DNA of 64,000 nucleotides from a bacterium (GCA_016934955.1 JAFGRY010000017.1:62001-126000), one strand, 5' to 3'; counted from the first letter of the stretch, positions 9,456-18,988 are shown. Numbers and translations: made by a program. The notes: generated from the letters alone by a model not told the origin.

Positions 9456-9571
9456 AGGAATGATCGTCCGCCGGGCGGCCATGGACCCGGAATAAATGAT
9501 CCATGCTTGAGGGGAGTATCCTCTGGCCGCTGCCGAAACAAGCGGATGTATGCATAAGAAAGGGCCATTTT

Positions 9572-11269
9572 ATGAAGTCATCGATTCGACTGGCAGTCTC
9601 CATCACTTTGATGCTCACAATGACGTCACGCGCCCAGGATCTGCACCTCGCCTGTTATAACGGCGATCTGGAGACGGTAACCGAAATTATCAGTGAACAT
9701 CCCGACCGCGTCAACGCACTTAATTCCTATGGGCGTTTCCCGCTGGAAATGGCCGCCCAGACCGGGCAGATAGACATCTGCCGGTACCTGCTCGCCAGTG
9801 GTGCCGATATCTCCAGGCAGCGGCAGGGATCGACGGCACTCCATATGGCAGCCCTGTACGGCGGACGCACCGATCTCGTTCTGCTGCTGCTGGAAAAGGG
9901 GGCGGATATCAACGCCAGAACCGGAGGCGGCCTGACGCCGCTCGATCTGGCGGTCATGGAAAGACAGACGGCAATTGCCGATCTGCTCCTTGACAGGGGG
10001 GGTGAGATTTCACCGGATCGCTGGGAATCCACCCGGCTGCTGTATCTCGCCGCGTCCGGCGGTATCGAAAGAATAGTCGATCTTGCGCTGACCGGCGATA
10101 TCGACTATTCGTACCGGACAGAGACCGGACGAACCCTGCTTCACAGTGCCGCGGAAGGCGATATGATCCGGTTGGCGAGCACACTTCTGGCTGGCGGAGT
10201 CGATACCGGGGCGGCGGATTGTTACGGCGTGACGCCGCTGCATCTCGCAGCCGGCGCCGGGGATCTGAAAATGACTGCGCTGCTGCTCGAAAACGGCGCC
10301 GATCTCGACAGCCGAATGATGAACGGGAAAACACCGCTGCATATCGCCCGGGAAAACGGACGGGAGGATTGTCAGTCCTTGCTGATACAGAAGGGCGCCG
10401 ATACAACAGAATGGACCTTCCCGGTGCGGTCGGGCCACTACCTGAACCAGCCGCCGCCTGGAAAAGCCGCGGTGATGTTCGCCCCGGGCATCGTATCTGA
10501 ACAGGACCAGTTCGAGCACAGCTGCCTGGCCTTCTCGCCGGATTATTCCGAAGTATACTGGTCAACGGATATGAAAGAGCGCGGATTCTATGATATCGTG
10601 TATATGAAAAGAGAAAAGGGCGGCTGGACCCCGCCCCGGCTCGCTCCTTTTTCTGAGAGATATCACGCGGGCAATCCTGTATTCGCCTGCGACGGGCAAC
10701 GGCTGTATTTTTCCTCGAGCCGGCCAGGGGACGCAGGGACAGGGGGGAGTGATGTCAATATCTGGGTCGTCGATAAAACGGGCGACGGCTGGTCCGCTGC
10801 GAGGCCTCTGGATGAATCGCTGAATACCGAACAGAACGAATCGGTGCTGGGCATCACCCGGACCAATACGCTTTATTTCAGAAGAGGGACCGATTTATAC
10901 AATGCGGAGTGGAGCGATCACGCTTTCCAGGCGCCCGAGAAGCTCGATCTGGAGCTGCCCGGCGGTACAGGGATACTCTCTCTCTTCATCGATCCCGATG
11001 AGCGCTACATGGTCATGGAATCATTCGGCGGCGGTGAATTCGGCGGCGGTGATCTGTATGCCTGCTTCAAGAGGCAGGACGGATCATGGAGCGCACCGGT
11101 CAATCTGGGACCGTCCGTCAATTCGGCCGGGCATGAACGGTTCCCCGTCGTCACCCCGGATGGAAAATACCTGATTTTCTGCAGAGTCACAGACGGCAGC
11201 GATTTTTTCTGGGTGGATGCGGGGATCATCGAGGAGATGCGATTGAAGCATGGACGGGTATTCCGGTGA
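9572..11269 (+). CDS. Secreted ankyrin-repeat/PD40 fusion (GPYLGQ family, copy 4)
   Basis: 565 residues from the ATG that starts a signal peptide (MKSSIRLAVS, cleavage near SRAQ). An in-frame ATG at 9503 would place 23 odd residues before it. Residues about 25-275 contain seven to eight ankyrin repeats with 'G-x-T-x-L-H-x-A-A' cores, for example 'GSTALHMAALYGG' and 'GVTPLHLAAGAGD'. From about 285 the protein switches to the PD40 family: HYLNQPPPG, FAPGIVS, four propeller repeats and the terminal 'FFWVDAGIIEEM'. Ankyrin repeats mediate protein contacts, so the fusion probably tethers the propeller to a partner in the periplasm or outside the cell. Confidence 0.85.
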   Translation: MKSSIRLAVSITLMLTMTSRAQDLHLACYNGDLETVTEIISEHPDRVNALNSYGRFPLEMAAQTGQIDICRYLLASGADISRQRQGSTALHMAALYGGRTDLVLLLLEKGADINARTGGGLTPLDLAVMERQTAIADLLLDRGGEISPDRWESTRLLYLAASGGIERIVDLALTGDIDYSYRTETGRTLLHSAAEGDMIRLASTLLAGGVDTGAADCYGVTPLHLAAGAGDLKMTALLLENGADLDSRMMNGKTPLHIARENGREDCQSLLIQKGADTTEWTFPVRSGHYLNQPPPGKAAVMFAPGIVSEQDQFEHSCLAFSPDYSEVYWSTDMKERGFYDIVYMKREKGGWTPPRLAPFSERYHAGNPVFACDGQRLYFSSSRPGDAGTGGSDVNIWVVDKTGDGWSAARPLDESLNTEQNESVLGITRTNTLYFRRGTDLYNAEWSDHAFQAPEKLDLELPGGTGILSLFIDPDERYMVMESFGGGEFGGGDLYACFKRQDGSWSAPVNLGPSVNSAGHERFPVVTPDGKYLIFCRVTDGSDFFWVDAGIIEEMRLKHGRVFR

Positions 11270-11395
11270 GCGGGGTGGAATCCGGTATCAGTGCGGCTGA
11301 TGAACCGGAGATGAGGGCGCGACCGCGGAAAAGATAAACAGGCAGTTCCCGGTCCCTCCGGCTGCAGGAATGCGTTTTCCGGTTGTTTCTTTCTC

Positions 11396-11423
11396 TTGAA
11401 AGTCTTACATTTGTCAATAATAT
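11396..11423 (+). promoter_or_regulatory. Sigma-70-like promoter
   Basis: TTGAAA (11396-11401), a 16-base spacer, then TAATAT (11418-11423), in an AT-rich stretch inside an otherwise GC-rich 240-bp spacer. It lies about 90 bases upstream of the start at 11512 and would drive the membrane protein and the PQQ-like gene after it. Only the sequence supports it. Confidence 0.45.
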
Positions 11424-11511
11424 TCCACTTGTACCATTTTCTGTTTTCTGCGCCCCGCTGGCGGGGACCAGAAGCGTTTTGATTTTACAGCTCTTTCCAG
11501 GGAGGGCATGT

Positions 11512-11907
11512 ATGGCGGTTACGGTTTCGGCCCTTGTCTATACGGGGCTTATGGCAGTGGTGGTCATTTTTCAGCCCTGTCTCGCACTCGGCCTTCCCTG
11601 GGGTGAAGCCTCCATGGGCGGCAGGTTTAAGGGCACGTATTCCCCGGTGATGCGGGCGGTCAGTGTGATCAACATGATTATATTGAGCGGTCTGGCCCTC
11701 ATCGTGCTGGCAAAAGCGGAGCTGGTGCTGCCGGGATTGCAACGCTTTGCGGACAGGGCCGTATACGGCGTGGCGGGCTTTCCTTTGCTGTCGGTGATCC
11801 TGAACCTGATCACGCCAAGCAGGATTGAACGAATGATCTGGGCGCCGGTCACGGCGGTTCAGCTGGTGGCTGTCCTCATCATCGTGTTCAGTGGTTACAC
11901 TCGCTGA
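11512..11907 (+). CDS. Small four-helix membrane protein
   Basis: 131 residues. GGGAGG just upstream of the ATG at 11512 sets the start; an earlier in-frame start lacks such a site. Four hydrophobic segments are seen (about residues 3-25, 42-62, 75-95 and 107-127), linked by short polar loops. No catalytic motif is visible. It resembles a widespread family of short four-helix inner-membrane proteins without known function. It is 43 bases upstream of the PQQ-like propeller gene, probably in the same operon. Confidence 0.65.
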   Translation: MAVTVSALVYTGLMAVVVIFQPCLALGLPWGEASMGGRFKGTYSPVMRAVSVINMIILSGLALIVLAKAELVLPGLQRFADRAVYGVAGFPLLSVILNLITPSRIERMIWAPVTAVQLVAVLIIVFSGYTR

Positions 11908-11950
11908 GCAGACCGGCCTGCAGACTCAAATAAAAAAGGAGTGAATACCA

Positions 11951-13669
11951 ATGTCAAAGAAAAAAAGAGAGAGCAAACCGGATAGTCCCCTGCGCCTGCG
12001 CCTCTGGCCGGGAATCGTTATCCTGGTCATTCAGCTGCTGCTCAAATTCGGAACTCCGCTGCTGCTGCCGGAGGAAGTGACGATACCGGTTTTCGGCGGC
12101 GTTGCGGGAACCATTGCCGTGATTATCTGGTGGGCGTTCTTCAGCAGAGCACCGGGCATCGAGCGGTGGACGGCCCCGCTCCTGATGATTGCCGGGATGG
12201 TGATTACCGCCCAATTCCTTCATCCCACAATCGCGGGCGGCGGCATGGGCATGCTCTTTTACATTCTGGCGCTGCCCTATGTGGGTATATTTTTTGTGAT
12301 CTGGGCGGTCGCCACGCACCGGCTGTCCACACGGGTCCGGCGGACAAGCGGTGCGGCGGTGATACTCCTCTCCTGCGGATTCTGGATACTTCTGCGGACC
12401 GGCGGTCTCGATGCGCAATTCAGGAGTGAGTTCGCCTGGAGATGGATACAGTCACCCGAAGAACAGCTGCTGGCCCAGACACGGGACACTGCAGCTCTCC
12501 CGGCAGCGGCATACACGCTTGACCGGGAGCCCGAGTGGCCGGGATTCCGCGGCCCGAACCGGGACGGCATCGTACACGGTTCGTCCATCGGTACAGACTG
12601 GACCGCATCTCCCCCCCGGGAACTCTGGCGCAGACCGGTGGGTCCGGGCTGGTCGTCCTTTACGGTACATGGCGAACTGATCTATACGCAGGAACAGCGG
12701 GGCGAGGAAGAACTGGTATCCTGTTACCGGCTTGCGGACGGCCTGCCTGTCTGGCAGCATGCCGACACGGCCCGCTTCTGGGAATCGAACGGCGGTGCCG
12801 GCCCGCGGGGAACGCCCACTCTCAGCGGCGGATGTGTTTATTCCCTGGGCGGGACCGGGATCCTCAATGCCCTCGATGCCGCGACAGGCGAGCGTCTCTG
12901 GGTCCGTGATGCTGCGGCGGATACGAAAACGAAGCTGCCCATCTGGGGATTCTCGGGTTCGCCTCTGGTGCTGGAACACAGCGTGATCGCCGCTCTGTCC
13001 GGTTCACTCATTTCCTGTGCGAAAGAGACCGGCGAACCGCAATGGATTCATAGCGCCGAGGGAGAGGCGTACAGCTCCCCGCATCTGACAGTGATAGATG
13101 GCAAAGAGCAGATCCTGTTGCAGAATAAAGCCGGCGTTATCAGTCTGGACCCTGAAGACGGGACACTGCTCTGGCAGCATGAATGGGAGGGGTTCCCCAT
13201 CGTACAGCCCGCGATTATTGGATCAAACGACCTGCTGGTGAGTGTCGATGAAAAAAGCGGCGTTCGCAGGCTGAAGGTGTCCCGTACAGAGACGGGCTGG
13301 CAGGTTGGGGAAGTGTTTACATCAACGCTGTTGAAACCCTATTTCAACGATACCGTTATTCATAACGGCCATGCCTATGGATTTGACGGTCCTCTGCTGG
13401 CCTGCATGGACCTGGAGGATGGTTCCCGAACGTGGCGGAACGGGCGCTACGGCCGGGGGCAGGTCCTGCTGCTTGCCGATCAGGATCTTATCCTGGTGCT
13501 CTCGGACAGAGGTTACCTGGCGCTGGTGAAGGCGGTCCCGGATGCATTCAGTGAATTGGCCCGCTACCCGTCGATAGAGGGGAAAACCTGGAACCATCCG
13601 GTGCTTGTGGATGACATCCTCCTGGTGCGCAATGACCGGGAGATGGCGGCGTTCAGGCTGGCTCCCTGA
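11951..13669 (+). CDS. Membrane-anchored PQQ-like beta-propeller protein
   Basis: 572 residues, with an AAAAAAGGAG ribosome site. The first 160 residues hold four transmembrane helices. From about residue 195 the sequence 'EWPGFRGPNRDGIV' begins a BamB-like or PQQ-type propeller with repeats such as 'LNALDAATGERLWV', 'ISLDPEDGTLLWQHE' and 'ACMDLEDGSRTWRNG'. This FRGPNRDG type is common in Planctomycetes, Verrucomicrobia and FCB bacteria. It lacks the usual catalytic residues of PQQ dehydrogenases, so a binding or scaffold role at the membrane is more likely than alcohol oxidation. A short-chain dehydrogenase follows 29 bases later. Confidence 0.8.
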   Translation: MSKKKRESKPDSPLRLRLWPGIVILVIQLLLKFGTPLLLPEEVTIPVFGGVAGTIAVIIWWAFFSRAPGIERWTAPLLMIAGMVITAQFLHPTIAGGGMGMLFYILALPYVGIFFVIWAVATHRLSTRVRRTSGAAVILLSCGFWILLRTGGLDAQFRSEFAWRWIQSPEEQLLAQTRDTAALPAAAYTLDREPEWPGFRGPNRDGIVHGSSIGTDWTASPPRELWRRPVGPGWSSFTVHGELIYTQEQRGEEELVSCYRLADGLPVWQHADTARFWESNGGAGPRGTPTLSGGCVYSLGGTGILNALDAATGERLWVRDAAADTKTKLPIWGFSGSPLVLEHSVIAALSGSLISCAKETGEPQWIHSAEGEAYSSPHLTVIDGKEQILLQNKAGVISLDPEDGTLLWQHEWEGFPIVQPAIIGSNDLLVSVDEKSGVRRLKVSRTETGWQVGEVFTSTLLKPYFNDTVIHNGHAYGFDGPLLACMDLEDGSRTWRNGRYGRGQVLLLADQDLILVLSDRGYLALVKAVPDAFSELARYPSIEGKTWNHPVLVDDILLVRNDREMAAFRLAP

Positions 13670-13698
13670 ACCAAAAGCGCTGTACGGAAGAGAACGGC

Positions 13699-14490
13699 AT
13701 GTCGATACAGAGTGATTTCTTCAGGGACAGGGTGGTCGTGATTACCGGCGCATCCAGCGGTATCGGGGAACAGCTGGCGCTGAAACTTCCGGTTCACGGT
13801 GCCAGAGTGGCGCTCGCCTCCCGGAGCGGGGATCGGCTCGAGGAGCTCGCGGCGCGTATCGGGGCGGAGGGACGGGAAGTCCTCACCGTCAGAACCGATG
13901 TTTCATCGGAACCGGATGTCGATCGTCTCATTCAGACCGTCCGGGAGCGATGGAAGCGGATCGATGTATTCATTTCCAACGCGGGACAGTACATTCAGGG
14001 CAGCATCGAGGAGAGCCCGCCCGATCGTTTCCACGCATCCCTGGCGGTCAACTTTTTCGCTTCAATGTACGCCGTTACCAGGCTCATCCCTCTCATGTCA
14101 GCGCAGGGCTCGGGCTCCATCGTGTTCATCAATTCTCTTGATGCGAAAAAAGGGATCGTCGGCGACGCGCCCTACGCGGCCGCGAAATCGGCCCTGGACC
14201 GGTACGGTGATATCCTCCGGCAGGAGGTTCGTGAAAAGGGCATTCATGTGCTCTCCGTCTACCCCGGCCGGGTCGATACGGCCATGATCGGCCATATCCA
14301 GGTCCCCCGCATGTCTCCCAAGATATCCCCCGGAAGGGTCGCCGATGCGGTGATTCGCGGCATTCGCAGAAAAAAGGCGGTGGTGACGGTGCCGGGCCTC
14401 TATCGGCCTCTCGGAGCAGGCAATGACCTGTTTCCCCGGGTCTTTGACCGGTTGTACAAGTGGTTTCGGCTGGAAGGACGCGTGCGCTGA
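13699..14490 (+). CDS. Short-chain dehydrogenase/reductase (SDR)
   Basis: 263 residues. It has the Rossmann cofactor motif TGASSGIG at residues 16-23, the structural NAG motif in 'FISNAGQY', and the catalytic Ser146, Tyr159 and Lys163 (YAAAK). It is thus a classical SDR using NAD(P)H for alcohol/ketone interconversion; the substrate is not predictable. Arg in 'ASRSGDRLEEL' after the second strand suggests NADP preference. Length is normal. It follows the PQQ-like propeller gene closely and may be co-transcribed with it. Confidence 0.9.
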   Translation: MSIQSDFFRDRVVVITGASSGIGEQLALKLPVHGARVALASRSGDRLEELAARIGAEGREVLTVRTDVSSEPDVDRLIQTVRERWKRIDVFISNAGQYIQGSIEESPPDRFHASLAVNFFASMYAVTRLIPLMSAQGSGSIVFINSLDAKKGIVGDAPYAAAKSALDRYGDILRQEVREKGIHVLSVYPGRVDTAMIGHIQVPRMSPKISPGRVADAVIRGIRRKKAVVTVPGLYRPLGAGNDLFPRVFDRLYKWFRLEGRVR

Positions 14491-14651
14491 TCGCCGAAGG
14501 GTGTACGGGGATAATCATTGTGCCTTGACCTGCGCCGGCTGAAAAAATATGCGAAATAAAATGCGCTGCCGCGGTGTTATACCGATGATCCTGAACAGAA
14601 GCATCTCTTACAGGGCATAATGTGGTTCAACAAAATATAAAGGCGGCGATT

Positions 14652-15365
14652 ATGAAACGGTATGCGCGGTTTTCACAGGCGGGATCCGTGCTGGGCGGGA
14701 TCCTGGTATGCGGGATGATCACCCTGTTCACCGGCTGTGACAAGAAGAATCCGATGGAGCCGGTGGCATCGGATCCGGTCACCGATATAGACGGCAATGT
14801 CTACCCGACCGTCCAGATCGGCGACCAGATCTGGATGGCGGAAAACCTGAAAGTGACCCGGTACCGCAACGGAGATGCAATTCCGGAGATCACCGACGGC
14901 TCAACCTGGATCAGCCGGACCGGCGGCGCCCGCTGCAGCTACGATAACAGCGCCGTGAATGCGTCCGTATACGGATATCTCTACAACTGGCACGCCGCTG
15001 TCGATCCCCGCGGGATCGCTCCGGAAGGCTGGCATGTTCCCGGCGACGCCGAGTGGCGGGAGCTCGCCGATTATCTCGGCGGCAGCGCCAAGGCTGGCGG
15101 AAAGCTGAAGGAAAAGGGGACAGCCCACTGGAACAACCCCAACAATTACGCCACCAATGAAACGGGATTTACCGGTTTACCAGGCGGATACCGGGAGAAT
15201 AACGGAGAGTATGTGTTTCTGGGTTCCGTGGCATATTTCTGGACCACAACCGAGAGCAACACGCTGCTGTCCTGGTACAGCAAGCTCTACGGCACGCTGT
15301 CGATGCTGGATCACGGATTTATGTTCAAATATTACGGGTTCTCCCTGCGCTGTGTCAAGGATTGA
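14652..15365 (+). CDS. FISUMP-domain lipoprotein (Fibrobacter paralogous domain)
   Basis: 237 residues from ATG 14652; an in-frame ATG at 14622 would precede the signal. The lipoprotein signal ends LFTGCDKKN, with Cys as the lipidation site. The body is the Fibrobacter succinogenes major paralogous domain: 'DIDGNVYPTVQIGDQIWM' then AENLKVTRYRNG, 'GYLYNWHAAVD', 'GWHVPGDAEWREL' and the ending 'GFSLRCVKD'. Such domains are abundant in Fibrobacteres and Bacteroidetes on surface proteins; they are related to C-type-lectin-like folds, and their function is not settled. The gene stands alone, and no near-perfect ribosome site is seen. Confidence 0.85.
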   Translation: MKRYARFSQAGSVLGGILVCGMITLFTGCDKKNPMEPVASDPVTDIDGNVYPTVQIGDQIWMAENLKVTRYRNGDAIPEITDGSTWISRTGGARCSYDNSAVNASVYGYLYNWHAAVDPRGIAPEGWHVPGDAEWRELADYLGGSAKAGGKLKEKGTAHWNNPNNYATNETGFTGLPGGYRENNGEYVFLGSVAYFWTTTESNTLLSWYSKLYGTLSMLDHGFMFKYYGFSLRCVKD

Positions 15366-15438
15366 GCGGTTCGCCGGTTCTTCGCCGGAAGCATTGATCC
15401 GGTGAAACCGGAGTACGGGAAAGACAGGAGGAAGGAAG

Positions 15439-15831
15439 ATGATCGAGGACACTCTGATTGAAGATGGAGTGTTGCGGGTTATACTGAAGGGCCCGTACGA
15501 GCCGGACAGGGCCCCGGGGTATTTTCGCGGAGTTGTCGATGAACTTCGCAAGGCCGGATTGCACAAGGTGCTGCTCGACGGCCGCGGATTCAAAGACAAA
15601 CTCTCGATAATGGACCGGTTTGCCATCGGCACGATGTTTTCATCTCTTGGTCCGCTGAACATTAAAATCGCGATTGTGGGGAATAAGCGGCTGGTTTTGC
15701 CGGACCGGTTCGTTGAGAACGTGGCCACCAACCGGGGAGTCGCGCTGAAAGTCACGACCGATATCGAGGAAGCGCTTTCCTGGCTGCGTGCCGGTCCCAA
15801 AGAGACGGCGGCACCAAAGAAGACCGTCTGA
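15439..15831 (+). CDS. STAS/SpoIIAA-like domain protein
   Basis: 130 residues, with an AGGAGGAAGG ribosome site. The alternating strand/helix pattern 'GVLRVILKGPY', 'KVLLDGRGFKDK', 'IKIAIVGN' and a final helix 'EEALSWLRAG' resembles the STAS or SpoIIAA-like single-domain proteins that act as anti-anti-sigma factors or lipid-binding domains. No phosphorylatable Ser in a standard DxSG motif is seen (DGRGF is at that position), so classical anti-anti-sigma switching is doubtful. A second protein of similar size and fold is at 48850. Confidence 0.6.
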   Translation: MIEDTLIEDGVLRVILKGPYEPDRAPGYFRGVVDELRKAGLHKVLLDGRGFKDKLSIMDRFAIGTMFSSLGPLNIKIAIVGNKRLVLPDRFVENVATNRGVALKVTTDIEEALSWLRAGPKETAAPKKTV

Positions 15832-15856
15832 ACTTCGCTCCGTTTCAGGCGAATTT

Positions 15857-15920
15857 AAGTGAATCCGCCCTCCCGCACCCATGCCGACGGTATGACCGTT
15901 CTGTCCCGCGGGATTCACTT
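15857..15920. repeat. Inverted repeat, 10-bp arms
   Basis: AAGTGAATCC at 15857-15866 is the exact reverse complement of 15911-15920, with 44 bases between, starting 26 bases after the STAS-like gene. It could be an mRNA 3-prime stem or a protein-binding dyad. No T-run follows. Confidence 0.4.
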
Positions 15921-16012
15921 GCCGGTATTCCTGCATCATGCAACCAGTCCCTTCCGAATTTCGTATATCTATACCGGTGCACTCCCGCAGCCCCTGGTAT
16001 GAGGTGATGACT

Positions 16013-16945
16013 ATGAAAAGACGCTCCCTTTCCTTTTGTCTTCCCGTGCGGATCCGCGTTCTTGCCTGGGCGCTGTCCGTCCTGCAGGCCGCCGTAACAC
16101 CCTCTGTTTTTCCCCAGGAGGCGGCAGGCCCCTACCTCGGGATGAAACCGCCGGGCATGGAACCGGAGATTTTCGCTCCCGGGATTATTTCAACGCCGCA
16201 GGCATGGGAGGCGGCCATCACCTTTTCCCCTGATGGAACGGAACTCATGTTCACCAGAAGAGCCGACATCCAGGGCACTGATAATCGTCTGTTTTATATG
16301 AAACAGGATGGGGAGCGCTGGACTACGCCCGGTCCCGCGCCCTTTGCCCGGAATATCAGCGAGTACGAGGCATTCATAACGCCGGACGGAAAGAGGGTGT
16401 TCTACAATTCAGACAGGCCCAAGCCCGCAGGATCCTCGGGGATCGGCGAGATATGGTACTCTGAAAAAACAGATGCCGGCTGGAGCGACGGAACATACCT
16501 GACGGAAACGATCAACAGGGGCTGGGTGATGTTTGTGACCGCTTCGGCTGATAACACACTGTACTTTACCGCCGGCTTTAACCGGCGGTTCGGAATCTGG
16601 GCATCCGATTGTGTTGATGGAGTGTACCAGGAGCCGCGGTTCCTGCCCGAGGAGATCAATTATCTGCGGGGCGCCCACCCTTTCATCGCTCCGGATGCGA
16701 GCTACCTCGTTTTCGACGCACAACCGGAAGGCATGGGAAAGTCGCAGCTGTTCGTCAGCTTCAGAGATGGCCAGGGCGGCTGGACAAGGGCCGTGCCGCT
16801 GGACGCTGCCGTAAACGCCACCTTTACGGAAAACATTCCACATGTTTCCCCGGACGGCACCTATTTCTTCTTCCACCGGAACAATGATATTTACTGGGTT
16901 GACGCCGAGGTCATTCACCGGCTGAATCCGTTCACATCCCGCTGA
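16013..16945 (+). CDS. Secreted PD40 beta-propeller protein (GPYLGQ family), copy 5
   Basis: 310 residues. GAGGTG at 16001-16006 supports ATG 16013, and a long signal peptide ends near VFPQ. Family motifs: GPYLGMKPPG from residue 39, FAPGIIS, 'ITFSPDGTELMFTRR', 'FITPDGKRVFYNSD' and the terminal 'IYWVDAEVIHRLNP'. This copy is closest in style to the widespread single-copy form in FCB genomes. It stands alone, with promoter elements not recognised. Confidence 0.8.
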   Translation: MKRRSLSFCLPVRIRVLAWALSVLQAAVTPSVFPQEAAGPYLGMKPPGMEPEIFAPGIISTPQAWEAAITFSPDGTELMFTRRADIQGTDNRLFYMKQDGERWTTPGPAPFARNISEYEAFITPDGKRVFYNSDRPKPAGSSGIGEIWYSEKTDAGWSDGTYLTETINRGWVMFVTASADNTLYFTAGFNRRFGIWASDCVDGVYQEPRFLPEEINYLRGAHPFIAPDASYLVFDAQPEGMGKSQLFVSFRDGQGGWTRAVPLDAAVNATFTENIPHVSPDGTYFFFHRNNDIYWVDAEVIHRLNPFTSR

Positions 16946-16989
16946 AGCAAAGAACGGATTGCTCATCCGGGTGCGTCGATACTTCCGCA

Positions 16990-17001
16990 GGGGGGGGGGG
17001 G
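16990..17001 (+). repeat. Homopolymer run of 12 G
   Basis: Twelve consecutive G in the spacer between copy 5 and a truncated acetyltransferase. Such runs are prone to length change by slippage and to sequencing error. It is not within a recognised reading frame. Confidence 0.8.
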
Positions 17002-17192
17002 TGCCGCGCCTGCAGGGGTCGGACCTTTCCTAAAAAAGTCTTGGAAATGTCCTGTTTTATCTCTTATTTTCTGGAGATTCTCCTTCTTTATTAACAAAGG
17101 ATATCCCTCTATTGATGTCTGCCGTCCGCAGTGTGGGCAGATTCCCGGTACGGCAGACTGTTCGTGCATGCGTACTGGTTTTCGGAGGCGCC

Positions 17193-17468
17193 ATGGAAAT
17201 CATCGATCTTAGTGAAGCGTATTATCCGCAGTATCTCTGCTGTCTGGAAGACTGGTCCGATGACATCAAGGAAGGGGGAGATGGAAAGCGGCTCTGGTTT
17301 GAGACGATGCGCGAAAAAGGGCTGCGGGTAAAACTGGCGGTGATCGACGGCAGTGCGGTATCCACCGGACCTCCGCCCTCTTATGAAAAAATCCGGAAAA
17401 AGATTGCCGGCAGGCTCCGCAGGATCGGTCGCAGTAAGGATGCCGCGGATCGACGCGCACACGAGTGA
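17193..17468 (+). pseudogene. Truncated GNAT-type acetyltransferase remnant
   Basis: The 91-residue frame starts 'MEIIDLSEAYYPQYLCCLEDWSD' (residues 1-23 read in two parts) and continues to GLRVKLAVIDG. This is the typical N-terminus of a roughly 200-residue GNAT family protein, where the next strand should bring the acetyl-CoA site. Instead the frame passes into unrelated basic sequence and stops. I infer an internal deletion or frameshift that removed the catalytic part. It could in principle still be expressed as a short protein. It ends nine bases before the next gene's start. Confidence 0.5.
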
Positions 17469-17476
17469 GGAATCCC

Positions 17477-18967
17477 ATGAATCATGTTATTTTCAGTGCG
17501 GCCGTGATGATGATGACGGTCATGTTTGTCTCCTGTGCCGGTCCGGCCGGACCGGGAATATTCAGCGGCAGCGGAGATATCGGCGACACCGCACTCCCCG
17601 GCAGGGTGGTGTATGATGACGACTGGGACACGTACACCATCACCGCCAGCGGGGATAATATGTGGGCAGGCCGGGATGACCTGCATTTTGTCTGGAAAAA
17701 GATGAGCGGCGATCTTGCCCTGGCAGCGGATATCGAATGGATCGGTGAGGGAACCGACCCGCACCGAAAGGCCTGCCTGATCATTCGTCAGAGTCTCGAC
17801 CCCGGATCGGTCTGCTGTTACGCCGCGCTTCACGGTGACGGCCTGACCTGTCTGCAGTACCGGGAATTCCGGGGAGGCGATACCAGAGAAATTCGCATTT
17901 CCGCTGCCCTGCCCCGGCGTGTCACCATCGAAAAGCGGGGCGCTTATTATTCTCTGCTGTTCGATTCGGAAGACAGCGGCGGGGTTCCCGCGGGCGGCAG
18001 CTGCAGGCTGGACCTGGAGGAACCGTTTTATGTGGGCCTGGGTGTCTGTGCCCATACCAACAGCACTCTTGAAACCGCGATGTTCTCCCGGGTGGCTGTC
18101 CGGCAGCTGGAACCGGTCCCGGATTCGCTCACAACGCTGGAGAGCACCCTGGAAACGATCTCCATCGCATCCCTGAACCGACGGGTCGTCTGCCACACCG
18201 ACGGCAGGCTAGAGGCGCCCAACTGGTCTCCGGACGGAACGACTCTGATCTTCAACAGCGACGGACTGCTCTACCGGATCTCCGCCGGGGGCGGCCGTCC
18301 GGAGCGGATACCGACCGGATTTGCCGGCCGGATCAACAACGATCACGGCATCTCTCCTGACGGCAGACAGCTCGTGATCAGCGACCAGAGCGAGACGGGA
18401 TCCTCCCTCATCTACACCCTTCCGTTCGCGGGAGGCATTCCGAAACGAATCACGCCCCTGGGGCCGTCCTACTGGCACGGCTGGTCTCCTGACGGGAAGA
18501 GACTGGCATACTGCGCCGAACGGAACGGGAATTATGATATTTACACCATTCCGGTGACAGGAGGGACCGAGACGCGGCTGACCACGGCCGAAGGGCTCGA
18601 CGACGGGCCCGATTACTCCCCGGACGGGAACTACATCTATTTCAATTCCGCGCGCAGCGGCACCATGCAGATCTGGCGCATGCGTCCGGACGGCAGCGGG
18701 CAGACCCAGATAACTGAAGACGATGACAACGACTGGTTTCCCCATCCGTCCCCGGACGGCAAATGGCTCGTGTATGTCTCCTTTGCCAAGGACGTGCCGG
18801 CCGGCGACCATCCGCCCGACAGGGATGTGATGCTGCGGCTGCTGAATCTCGAGACCCGGGAAGTGACCGTGCTGGCGCGGCTGCTGGGCGGGCAGGGCAC
18901 GATCAACGTGCCCTCATGGGCCCCGGACAGCCGGGAACTGGCCTTCGTCAGTTATCAGCGGCGATAA
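17477..18967 (+). CDS. TolB-like PD40 propeller lipoprotein with N-terminal beta-sandwich domain
   Basis: 496 residues; GAGG at 17467-17470 supports ATG 17477 over an upstream GTG. The signal ends MFVSCAGP (lipoprotein). Residues about 35-230 form a concanavalin-like, DUF1349-type beta sandwich: '[16 protein letters not shown]', '[14 protein letters not shown]', '[12 protein letters not shown]'. Residues about 240-490 hold a six-unit TolB-type propeller ('[20 protein letters not shown]', '[14 protein letters not shown]', '[17 protein letters not shown]'). This architecture is known in secreted proteins of Bacteroidetes and Planctomycetes and is often linked with glycan use. It lacks the GPYLGQ motif, so it belongs to a different subfamily. 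Confidence 0.85.
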   Translation: MNHVIFSAAVMMMTVMFVSCAGPAGPGIFSGSGDIGDTALPGRVVYDDDWDTYTITASGDNMWAGRDDLHFVWKKMSGDLALAADIEWIGEGTDPHRKACLIIRQSLDPGSVCCYAALHGDGLTCLQYREFRGGDTREIRISAALPRRVTIEKRGAYYSLLFDSEDSGGVPAGGSCRLDLEEPFYVGLGVCAHTNSTLETAMFSRVAVRQLEPVPDSLTTLESTLETISIASLNRRVVCHTDGRLEAPNWSPDGTTLIFNSDGLLYRISAGGGRPERIPTGFAGRINNDHGISPDGRQLVISDQSETGSSLIYTLPFAGGIPKRITPLGPSYWHGWSPDGKRLAYCAERNGNYDIYTIPVTGGTETRLTTAEGLDDGPDYSPDGNYIYFNSARSGTMQIWRMRPDGSGQTQITEDDDNDWFPHPSPDGKWLVYVSFAKDVPAGDHPPDRDVMLRLLNLETREVTVLARLLGGQGTINVPSWAPDSRELAFVSYQRR

Positions 18968-18988
18968 AGGCGCAGGGGGGCACGCCGG

